Shown: piece by piece, positions 12,552 through 22,077 of the stretch
Numbering within the stretch: the first letter of the stretch is position 1
How the letters are laid out: each line of letters begins with the position of its first letter
Source of the DNA: Apium graveolens
Taxonomy: Eukaryota > Streptophyta > Magnoliopsida > Apiales > Apiaceae
NCBI RefSeq assembly: GCF_009905375.1
Contig: NC_133647.1
Location: 171,536,790-171,600,789 of the forward strand
Direction: 5' to 3'
Length of the DNA: 64,000 bases
Program-made: the position numbers and the translations under genes
The notes under the pieces: generated by a model
Databases searched by the model: none
The model's input: only the letters and a program-made list of their open reading frames with translations
What the model was told of the DNA's origin: nothing

Positions 12552-12893
12552 TTGGGGAACATAATAGGCTATTTGCTGATTGGTTTGAGAACAAAGTTAT
12601 GAATGAATTGAACGAGAAAGTCGAAGGTGTTTCTGAAACGATAAGGTGGCTAGCAGGAAAACAAGGTAGCTTTTGGTGTTGTTTTTTATGACGAAGATGG
12701 AATGAGTAGATCGGTTCATGGTGTGCCTCTAGAACCAGGATTTGTTCGTGTTGGGGTGGACGGAAGCATCCAGGACAATGCTTTGGTGCCTGTTCCTGTG
12801 GTTGGTGAGATAGAAACCGTCCAACAAGCCATCAGTTCTCATTTGGCATGGCCCAAAGACATGATCATATACACCTGCAGTACTGGTTCCGAG
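12552..12893 (+). pseudogene. DUF4216-like remnant and DUF8039-like segment
   Basis: Around 12560-12660 a broken frame reads HNRLFADWFENKV and SETIRWLAGKQGSF, matching the block that follows TNP2 in plant CACTA proteins. From about 12702 another frame holds VPVPVVGEIETVQQAI and SSHLAWP, the pattern of the DUF8039 segment often fused to Ulp1-like proteases in plant transposons. It ends at a plausible donor (GAG/GTATAT) after 12893. It may be the upstream exon of the protease gene below. Confidence 0.55.
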
Positions 12894-12996
12894 GTATATA
12901 ATTTAATTACAAACCAAGTGTCATTATTTTTAGGAGGTTGTACAAATTTGCACTAAAGTGAATAATCCGGTTATATGCTTAAATATTTATTTACAG

Positions 12997-14350
12997 AAAA
13001 AGAAAAATATGCGGAATGTGAGTGAGGTGCAAAGAATGCATAATGCATTTAATTCTGTGAAGCCAAAGGACAATGTGCCTCCTCGCTTTAGGCTATTGTA
13101 CAAATTTGCATCGATAGTGATGAAGGAAAGTGGAAACTCAATACCGGTTCCATGTGATTTTCAAATCTTTGGAATTGAAAGAACTATATATTTACTTCAT
13201 GAGAACATTCTTGAATTGCTAGAGTTTAAAATGATTGGACAGTCTGCTATATCAACATACATGGCGTAAGCTTCTTTTTATACTTTTTTAGAATCTGGTC
13301 TCATTTTATATAGTAATGATCTATTTATAGAAAATGTAATTTTTTTTAGGTATTTGTATTCAGTGTTTCGGGATACGCCGAGTAGAGATTTGTCAGCGAT
13401 GTTTGCTTTTCTTCATCCGTCCACATACAAGCTGAATGATGAATTTAATGAATATGTTGGGCAAAGGCTGAAAGATGGAGTTCTTCAGATGAACTTTATG
13501 CCTTATAACTACAAGTATGTCTCTTTTTGTGCGTCCTATTTTAAAATATTGTATGGCCTTGATTAGTCATATAGTTGTTGGTAAATTAATTATAATGTAT
13601 GTAAAATTGTCGGATATGTAACTTTTTAAATTGTCGGATATGTATTTTTTTAAATTGTCGGATATGTATTTTTTTAAATTGTATTTTGCTCACTTTAATT
13701 TATTTATAATGAAAACAGTTTACATTGGATTTTGATCGTGTTTTGGGAATCAGAAAATTTCATCCTTGATCCATTGCCTCATCATCCTCATCCCCAGGAC
13801 CTTGAAAAGGCTTTAATGCGGTAATTTTTTACTTCAATTTATAATTATATATTGAATGTAATCGGTAATTGACGGATTTGATACTGTATTTTATAATTAT
13901 AATATTTACAGGGCAGTGAGATCTTATAATGCTCAGGAAGGACGGGTAAACAAGAATCCCAAAGTTAAAAACCTTGTTGTGAGTATTTAGTCGATTTTTT
14001 AATTTTTTATTTTTGTAAAATATGGAATTATGATTAATCTTCGATGTCACTAATTGTCAACAATTTATTGGAATGTATAGGGATTCCCTAAACAACCAGG
14101 TGGCACAGAATGTGGATATGTGGTCATGCGATATATGAAAGATTTAATTGAGGACCAGGAGATGAAGCTGCTAGACAAAGTACATTTTTTACTTATCTTA
14201 ATTCTATGAATATTACTTTTCAGTTGGTTGAGGAATGATATAGGTTTATTTGTGTTCCAGTGGGCCTCCAAGAGTCGCAAGTCTTATACAGAGGAGGACC
14301 TTGACGTCGTTCTCTATGAGATGCTTGATTATATCCAATCCATCATGTAG
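12997..14350 (+). CDS. Ulp1-like (C48) cysteine protease carried by CACTA I
   Basis: A six-exon model reads through without a stop: 12997-13265, 13350-13514, 13720-13820, 13912-13978, 14081-14179 and 14261-14350 (TAG), all with GT-AG junctions. The catalytic residues of SUMO proteases are in order: His in NLHWILIV (codon 13723-13725), Asp in FILDPL (13768-13770) and Cys in GGTECGYVVMRY (14111-14113). Ulp1 enzymes cleave SUMO or similar C-terminal Gly-Gly links. Ulp1-like genes are known in some plant MULE and CACTA elements, where their role is unclear. Unlike the transposase beside it, I see no disabling change. The true start probably lies upstream in the DUF8039-like segment. Confidence 0.75.
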
Positions 14351-15320
14351 CTGTTGGCGACTCTAGCTTGGCGACTGGTACCTATATTATAATCTGAAAA
14401 ACACCTTTATTTTGGTTGCATTTATTCGGATTGTAACTAGTAATTAGAAAAGATTATGGATGAATGTCTAGTAGTTCATGTTTGGTGGTTTAGATTTGAA
14501 ACTATGTAGCTAGTATGTTGGGATGATAATTTGGATGTTTGGAGATTGGGATGTTAATTTGGATGGTTGGAGATTGGAATGATAGTTTGGTAAATATTGG
14601 AGCTGAATTTGGTTGTTAAATGGCAATTGCTTGGTTTTCTGACATTTTTTTGGCATCCGTGTTTCTAATTTTTGCATGGATAAAACATGTGATCAGACAT
14701 CATTTTATACAAAGCAACTGATTTTAAAACAAAGCCATTTATCATCATTTTTTGACATAAAACTGATGTTAATGTAATACTATAAACATCTACTACAAAA
14801 TAAAAAAATGATGTCTATCAAAGCTTGATATATCAGTTCTAGTTGACCATTGCATCAGTAAAAACCGATGTTAAAGACTACAACAAAAAAATCTTAAAAC
14901 AAAAAACTGATGTTATTAAGCATTATAGACATCAGTTTGTCACAAATAGACATCAATTACCAATGAAGAACCGATGTCAAAGGTACTATTAACATCGGTT
15001 TGATGAAAACAGTTGATGCTGGTACTATTAACATCAGTTTATTTGTTAAATTGAAAATTTTTGCTTAGCTCACATATATTTAAATTTATAAAAATATCAT
15101 ATTATGATGATATATGAAGATTAGATATGCATGAGAATTTTAATATCAAGATACATAAATTGGTTTTAAACAAAGAACTGATGTTATATGTTGTATTTAA
15201 CATCAGTTTAAAACCGGTGTTAAATGGGGGGGTCTTTAACATCACCCACGAAGACATCGGATTTTTGCATTCATAGACATTGGTTTTCAGCCGATGTCTA
15301 TTGACGTTTTTCTAGTAGTG
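14351..15320. repeat. CACTA I 3' region and right subterminal repeats
   Basis: After the protease stop comes non-coding sequence. From about 14690 to 15320 there are many short copies of GACATCA/AACATCGGTTT-type words in both directions, for example at 14929, 14967-15002 and 15276-15300. The element closes with TTTTTCTAGTAGTG at 15307-15320. The right subterminal array is longer than the left one. Confidence 0.8.
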
Positions 15321-15540
15321 CTTGGCCCCCATGATGAGCAGTTCTTCGAAGCTCCAATGTTTCAGGAGGAAGCAAAAGGTTTTAATAAAGCTCTAGAGGA
15401 GGGTTGGGGTTTCATGGCAGATCAATTCTTCAAGATGTTAGGCATCAACAATGGCGAGATCCAAAAGTATGAGGTGGGCATGAGGATGTGTTGGACCTGG
15501 AAGATGATCTTTTCGACTTGTTTTAGTTCTAAGCTGTAGC
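15321..15540 (+). pseudogene. RNase H-like protein, part after CACTA I
   Basis: Continues the frame broken at 8315: after CTT it reads GPHDEQFFEAPMFQEEAKGF and ends at TAG 15537-15539. I do not recognise a domain in this tail. The match of frame across the insertion, with the CTT duplication counted once, shows that CACTA I landed in a formerly continuous coding sequence. Confidence 0.6.
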
Positions 15541-16582
15541 ACCACTGTCTTTCTATCTTTGTTTTGGGTTTGCTCTCTTTCTAGGTTTAGTTTGTCAGGA
15601 GTTGTAGTTTCTTTAGTCTTTGTTTCTGTTGTTTTAGTTTGCATGCTCAGGTGGAAATCGTCTATTGAGTTTGGCTGTTTGTTTCCTTGATGTACAGTTC
15701 CTCTAGTTTCATTCAACAAACTTATCTTTGCTGATTATTTTTTTATTTTTAATATATATATTATATTTATTATATAAAATATTATATATATATAAATATC
15801 GGATCATATTATTTACAAATCAGATCGTATTAAATCCATATCCTATATATATCGGATCAGATTTTTTCCGGATCGGATTTTTTCCGGATCAGATTATTTT
15901 TATAATGATCCATATCAGCTCCATTAGTCTTCGGAATGGATCCGATCGGAAAGGATATCCGATCCATTGATAGCCTTACTTTCATGTGTAAGTTTTTTCT
16001 CCCTTTCTTCTATTCTCCTCCTTTATACATTTTATATCTGCCAATCTCTTTTATAACCTTCGAGATTTAGTATCCTGTTAGGCGTGTTTACGAATTCTTT
16101 ACATTTCAAAAGTAATAAAATTTTATAATATAATAATGAAGTAAGACTTTACTCCAATATACTCGCTTTATACATAAAATACTAACATATTATTCAACTT
16201 TATTCTTATTTCTTACTTTTTTCCACTATTTTATAATTTTTACTTAATCTCCGTACTCAACCCAAATATATACAAATAGGAGGAATTGATGGAGTATTAA
16301 TTACACACAAATTATATTGTGAAATTTTCGTACTTAAATTACATTTTCGTTGTAAATATTTCTTCACACATCAATGTGATTATTGACAAATTATCCCATC
16401 ATGTTTGATTTATTTATAATTCCAGCAAAAATAAGAAAAAAGACAATTTACTAAAATAGCTATAAAATTTGTAATCATCACTTAACATCTTTTTTTGACT
16501 ACCAATTGCTGGCCTGTAGCCTAAAACTAATATATCATATCACTTCTCACAAGATGTAATTTCCGTAATTTTCAGAACTATG

Positions 16583-16633
<51 letters not shown>

Positions 16634-16752
16634 GAGTAAAAAAGTGATTAAAATTTAAAATTCAATTAAACTAATGGGCCTAAAATTTGGATCAGATTCT
16701 AAATGGATAACTTGTAGATTAAGAAATAGGGTTTTGTAATATTATAAATACA
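15541..16752. other. Non-coding flank: 3' UTR-like, AT repeat, GGATC-rich block
   Basis: 15541-15720 is T-rich, like a 3' UTR of the RNase H-like gene. About 15735-15800 is a TA-rich low-complexity run. 15798-15970 repeats CGGATC/GATCGGAT words, partly palindromic, ending near ATATCCGATCCATTGATAG; this looks like the end of a degraded repeat that I cannot name. The rest is AT-rich with no supported gene. Confidence 0.45.
16582..16633. repeat. (ATA)n microsatellite
   Basis: An uninterrupted run of about 17 ATA/AAT units. Confidence 0.95.
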
Positions 16753-17340
16753 CTAGCTCTATAGCCCATGCAATGCACGAACATGTCTATATTACATGAA
16801 TTGTTGTTATTTTAATTATAGTTGTTGACGGTATATTCATGTTACTTTCTGATGGATCGATTGATCAAATATCTCCCTTTATAAATCGGTGACGAAATTA
16901 ACGTATTTTGTCTCAAAATGAATTGTATGTGCGGTAATTAAAATCGAAATGTACGACCAAAATATAGTGCAAATGAAAGCACACATTTCTCATAAAAATA
17001 ATTACAACTCATATGAACGATAACGACAAACGAATAAAATATTAGGAAGTTTTAAAGAGTTACTACAGTTGTTTACAAGGTAAAATTATCGATATAATGA
17101 ATATAAGGCAATTCTTACTTTCCTTAGCAGAAAATGTAATATTTAAATATGACTGCCGACATATTGAATATAATATTTGTACAATTGATAATATGAATAC
17201 ATTTTTTTATATACTTAATTTTCTATAATAAATGTATTAACAATTAGGTCAGTAATCTATGGTTATGGAAATTAAAAGTCTGATTACCGGAATTTATATC
17301 AGAATAAAATTGAACATATTTTATATTATCTTAAAAATAT

Positions 17341-17695
17341 GAGAGAATTGCATTTTGCACCCCTTAAATTTGGACAAAAATCAATTTCGTATACCTAATT
17401 TAAGAAATTGCAGTTTGCATCCCCCTTCTTTGTAATCTGATCCAAGTTACGCCCTTTTTGCCAAAAATTTCAATTTTTTGCTCAAATTATCGTCTTCAGC
17501 AACATATGTAATCTATTATTAAAAAGAAAAGATGAGATATATTGTAGGGGACAACAATTAGGGCTAAACAATTAGTCAAAATGGTGCATGTTGAATCGGA
17601 TTTCAAAGTAAGGGGATGCGAACTGCAATTTATGAAAATATGTATACAAAATTGAGTTTTGGCCAAATTTAGGGGGGGTAAAATGCAATTCTCTC
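17341..17695. mobile_element. MULE-type MITE with 9-bp target duplication
   Basis: Begins GAGAGAATTGCATTTT and ends with its inverse, AAAATGCAATTCTCTC. The inverted similarity runs for roughly 100 bp, with mismatches. The flanks are TAAAAATAT at 17332-17340 and TAAAAATAT at 17696-17704, a perfect 9-bp duplication as made by Mutator-type transposases. It is 355 bp long and has no coding capacity. Confidence 0.92.
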
Positions 17696-18630
17696 TAAAA
17701 ATATGTATATGTAAAATAATTATACTTGAGATGTGTGAAATTTTTATGTTATAATTTATATAGCCATACCAAGTTGTAACAGTGTTTTGTGTGCATTATC
17801 CACTAAAATAATACGATTAATAATAATCTTTATGCCTCTTTCTTCATTTTCCCTGTCTTCTTCCCTAATCTTTTCGGTTTTCAGTTGGCGACCGTCTCGT
17901 TTCTTCATTTAAAATCACAGCTCTTCATCAACTCAAGTATGAGTATATTTCTTCTCTGCCGAGCCTTAAATCGTGTGTTTGATTCGTCGAATTTTGACCG
18001 GAAAGTTGTCGATTATGACCGAAAATATCAAATTTGGACTCAAAATGTCAAAAACGTTTTATACACCAATTTTAATGTATAATATTATTTGGTTGTCTTT
18101 CAACTATTTGTCGGCGAAATCGCCAATTTCTGTAACATTGTAGTAATCTTATAAATCTTTTACTTAAACCTTTGAAAAAAAATCTTTAAATCAATTAATG
18201 TAAAAAATATGATTCACCTTGTTGTAAAACTTTGTTGTAACCTCAATAAACTTGATATTTTAATATTTAAATAGTTTATATCATATTGTATTCAAAATCT
18301 TCAAACCAATATTAGTTTATATTCGATTTGGCCGTATAATAAGAATCTTAACTTTATTATTAAAACCCCTCATAACCCGCTCTTTTAGAAATATATAAAG
18401 AGAATATCTCTTATAATTTTTTGGGTTTAATGCTTGATACACTGACATTGTCGATTTGTGATTAGCTAACATATTAAATTTATTTGTTGAAAATAAGTTT
18501 ATTACATACAGAGTCTTCAAGAAAATAGAATTTAATCTATATAGGAAAATATGATTAAATCTTAGAAATCTAATTATTGATTGTTAATATTTAGTAATAC
18601 AATGGTAAAAACTGTAAAATTACTAATAAT

Positions 18631-18762
18631 AATGAGTTAGGTGTAATTAATATATGTTATTAAGTATGACAATTATTTGTATTTATTAATGAAGAGTAAT
18701 AATGAGTTAAGTGTAATTAACATATGTTATTAAATTTGGCAATTATTTGTATTTATTGATGT
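18631..18762. repeat. 70-bp tandem duplication
   Basis: Two diverged copies (18631-18700 and 18701-18762) of a unit starting AATGAGTTARGTGTAATTAA, close to the Helitron 5' end. Confidence 0.8.
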
Positions 18763-18842
18763 GGGGTAAAATAGTAATTTTAAGTGAAATAAAATGTCTC
18801 ATCCCACCCACCGTTTTCTCTATTATATATGTAATAGATAGA

Positions 18843-19626
18843 TTATCTTCCTCTTCCTCACCTTTTTATTGAAATTTGTAAGGGTTTTTCATATAAAAAT
18901 CAGTAGTCTTGTAAAATTTGTAAAATTCATTGTAAGTCGGAATTTCTTTGATTCTGGACTTTTGGGAAATGTTTTTTTATTCTTTACAGTCTCATGTTTC
19001 GTCTTTTCCAAGGAAATATCATTAGATGGTCAAAGAGGCTAAATACATATCTGATCAGAATTGATGTCATCGAAAAGTTCAAGATTTGAGATTTGTTGTT
19101 AGCGACTGAATATGTGCTCTAATGTGAATTAACTGTTTGCGTGATTGAGGTAAGTAACTTGACTTGCTTCGTATTGATTGTGTAACATATCTTAAATTGT
19201 TTTAATATGCGTGTTCAAATTTTTTGTGTAAGTAACTATTCGTTGACCTGTATTGTTTGATTACATAAGTGACTATTTGTTATTCCATATTATTGTGTAA
19301 TGTACCGTGTGTTGTATTATTTGATAGTATCCAATATTTGCTTAGTTATTATAAGTATGATATCGATATGTGATTAATAAGATAACAATTTTCAGAAATT
19401 CCCAGTCTTAGTCATGTATAGGAATTAGAACCCGGTCACTGGGTAGTATGATATATAGAAAATAGAACTAGTTTGTACACGTTCCGGAACACATCGATAC
19501 CCTGTCAAGCTTCGGTTTTACTTGACGATGGACATAAACTACCCCTCATCGAATAAGAATAAAAACACGGTCACTTGGGACATAAAATAACCCATTAATT
19601 TAAAATCATATTGTGCAAGACATGCT
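18843..19626. other. Unassigned non-coding sequence
   Basis: No gene seen. The stretch near 19400-19600, with repeated CGGTCACTTGGGA-type phrases and CTTGACGATGGACATAA, looks like LTR-retrotransposon leader or LTR material, but I found no boundary. Confidence 0.4.
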
Positions 19627-20996
19627 TGTATTAAAACATGACTAAGTCACATTGACAAACCTAAGATTTAGTTGTATGATAGTCTAAATCTGTATTTTTG
19701 TATTGTATTACTTGAGTCTGTACTAATGTTAAAGATCAGACTAGAGTATTTTTCTGTGAACAGTCTCAAGCCTAAGAATAAACTCTGGAAGAAGATCAAC
19801 AAGATCATGCCTCAAAGAAAAGGTGAAGAAGCTTGGAGTTGAATAAATCTGTTTTAGGAAAAATGTTCTAAGTCAAGATATCTACAAGTCACAGATCAAG
19901 TCATATCGAGAAGTCATTCGAGAACTCCAGGATGACTTATCAAGAAGTCCAAAATGACTTATAGAGAAGTCTCATAGATATCGACAAGTCAAATGAAGAT
20001 ATGAAGATTGGAGATATCGACAAGTCAATTTCTCATTAGTGATCTCAGAGATATCGACAAGTCAAAATGCATATAAAGATCTATGAGATATCGACAAGTC
20101 ATTTATGCATATAGAGAACTCAGAGATATTGACAAGTTAAAATGAAGATATAAAGATTGGAGATATCGACAAGTCAATTTCTCATTAGAGATCTCAGAGA
20201 TATTCATAAGTCAAAATGCTTATAGAGATCTCAGAGATATCGACAAGTCATTTCTACATGCAGAGTTTTAGAGACCTCAACAAGCCAAGTTCACTTATAG
20301 AAAACTCAGAGACCTCGATAAGTAAAAGACACTTATAGAGAACTAAGAGATCTCAATAGGCCATTATACTTATTAAGATATCAGTTCTCTACACAATAAA
20401 CTGGATATCTCGATATGAACCTCAAGTACAGAATGCAGACGAGTTTAAAGATTCAAGATTATCAATCAACAAATGATATCTAATAACTTAGATTGAAAAG
20501 TCTACAAAAGCAGTTTGAAGAGTGCAAGATCAAGGGCCAAGATTAACTGACAAAGGAAGGTCACAGACCTACAAGATTTGCAAGGATTCACTAAGCCATA
20601 AATGGAAAGCTTTAGAGATAACTTAAAGTAGAGTTTAGTACATCTTATTGCATGCTGTGTAAACCTGTATTCACTAATCTATAAAGTGAACATTGGTCCC
20701 TTGTTTTCAGAAGTAACAAACAGATTTAAATATTCTTGTACTCTCTCAAGATAGAAGTTGAGTTCTTTACTTACAAAGAACCCATGATTTGCAGCAAGAC
20801 ATAACTTGATTTTAATACAAAATTAAGTGAGTTTTAAAATATTGTGTTTGTTGTTTTGTTCCTGCTAACATAATATAACTGCATCTCTTATCTGCTTTGT
20901 TCATACATCCATAAAATTTTGAAAAAGGCTAAAAATATCCAAAACACATTCACCCCCCATATGTTGTATTCAATATCTAACAAACTGGCTGTTACA
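19627..20996 (+). repeat. Sirevirus-like LTR remnant (possible solo LTR)
   Basis: Composition and phrases such as GAAAAGGTGAAGAAGCTTGG, a C-rich block near 20944 (TTCACCCCCCATATG) and an end near CAATATCTAACA (20980-20992) fit a long copia/Sirevirus LTR in + orientation. No internal coding region or partner LTR was found, and I could not find a target duplication, so both limits are approximate. Confidence 0.45.
19877..20362 (+). repeat. Tandem array of AGATATCGACAAGTCA units
   Basis: About 13 copies of a word like GAGATATCGACAAGTCA recur every 27-45 bases, each followed by AAATG/ATTT and a short variable spacer. Copies decay toward the right (GAGACCTCAACAAGCCA, GAGATCTCAATAGGCCA). Copy number counted by eye. 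Confidence 0.85.
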
Positions 20997-21040
20997 GTTT
21001 AAGAACAAATATTCAAACAATAGTAACCCATTAATTGAAT

Positions 21041-21198
21041 ACCGGGTCAAGAACCGATTCCGAGTCTGAAATAAGCCAAAGCCTACTAGCCTAAATGCAA
21101 TCTACTTGGGTAAATAAAAATCCCACCACATGCCCCCAAAAGATCATGATTGGTTGGTACACAGAGTAGTAGTACTTTTCCTTATAAAATGAACAGAA
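21041..21198 (-). repeat. Element E, left (3') LTR remnant
   Basis: A direct repeat of 34577-34715 plus 58285-58304. Both start ACCGGGTCAAG and share TTCCGAGTCTGAAATAAGCC and CCCCAAAAGATCATGATT. A pyrimidine run ACTCCCCCACTT at 21224-21235 would be the polypurine tract of a - strand LTR element, with this LTR ending near 21222. Confidence 0.6.
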
Positions 21199-21280
21199 GT
21201 CCCAAATCTCCAAAAAGTCCCAAACTCCCCCACTTAAACTCCTAGCCATTATAGGATAATACCGGTTGGCTTTGTATCCC

Positions 21281-21872
21281 TGTTAGGTCACACACACTGT
21301 AGAGGGGGTGAATACAGTGTAAATTACAATCAAATCGAACTTTAATATCTCAAGTAACAGAAAACAAACTTTATTGAAACAATAAACTCTGTTACAATAT
21401 GGAACTGTTACCTCTCAGTGATGAACAAATATCACGAGAGCTGCTAGGGTTACATTGAATAATCTTCTCGAATATGATAACACTTATAGTGTAAACCCTA
21501 TGTCTGTGTTTATATATTACACAGTTACAAGATAATCGCTAATTGATATGGAATATAATTCTGCTTCCTAAAATATATCAATCAGATATCTTTTCTTCCA
21601 AGTATTCCATTCTTCACGGAACTCCTTCTTCATGCATATCTCTTCTTATGTTTATCTTGATCTTCTTTCCTTTAATCAACTACTTTCCTTATCTGAACGT
21701 CTTCAGCACTTAAGCTCTGATATCTAACTTCTGATGATTATCTCCTGATAATATAAGTACTGATATCCTTAAGTCCTGACTTCCAGTATAAGTACTGATT
21801 TGTCCTGTTAAGTAGGATCTGAAAACTAAACATAAATCATATTAGCCATGACATTATCAAATATATCTAACA
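21281..21872 (-). repeat. Sirevirus A 3' LTR
   Basis: 592 bp, TGTTAGGTC...TCTAACA as read on +. Nearly identical to 33840-34430. Confidence 0.95.
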
Positions 21873-21888
21873 ATCTCCCCCAACTTGT
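21873..21888 (-). other. Sirevirus A polypurine tract
   Basis: Reads CAAGTTGGGGGAGAT on the - strand, directly before the 3' LTR: the primer for plus-strand DNA synthesis. Confidence 0.85.
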
Positions 21889-22077
21889 AAATTAGCATAA
21901 TATACAAGTTTAACAGATATTTGATGATGTCAAAAACATTAAGTACAAATGCATGAGAATTAGACTAGATAACTACAATTTACAGTCCTTAAAGCTTTAC
22001 CAATATTTAACTTCTGATAACAACTTCAGTCTGTACAAATATCAGAATTTAAGCAGTTGTAGATCTTCGACTTGGCT

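Larger units (their letters stand above)
8316..15320 (+). mobile_element. CACTA I: complete En/Spm-type DNA transposon
   Basis: The left end reads CACTACTAGAAAAAG and the right end TTTTTCTAGTAGTG, a perfect terminal inverted repeat with the class-defining CACTA. The flanks are CTT (8313-8315) and CTT (15321-15323), the 3-bp target duplication. Length is 7,005 bp. Subterminal regions are filled with short ACATCGGTT/AACCGATGT-type repeats. The inside holds a TnpD-like transposase, a DUF8039-like segment and a Ulp1-type protease, all on the + strand. The insertion split an RNase H-like frame. Confidence 0.95.
16753..18842 (-). mobile_element. Non-autonomous Helitron
   Basis: On the - strand the left end is A/TCTATCTATTAC (18842 downwards) and the right end is CTAG/T (16756-16753). 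A degenerate hairpin CGTGC-ATT-GCATG lies about ten bases before CTAG. TC at the 5' end, CTRR at the 3' end, a hairpin just before it, and insertion between A and T are the Helitron hallmarks. The first 80 bases also look like typical plant Helitron starts (GGGTGGGATGAGACATTT). No Rep/helicase coding is visible in 2,090 bp, so it would move only with help from an autonomous copy. A MITE lies inside it. Confidence 0.78.

Noticed and set aside
17885..18082. 65-codon + frame inside the Helitron as a captured gene
   Set aside because: No domain, no similarity I recognise and no splice signals; treated as chance.
19877..20362. CRISPR-like array
   Set aside because: Units are spaced irregularly, spacers are themselves similar, and the setting is a plant LTR.
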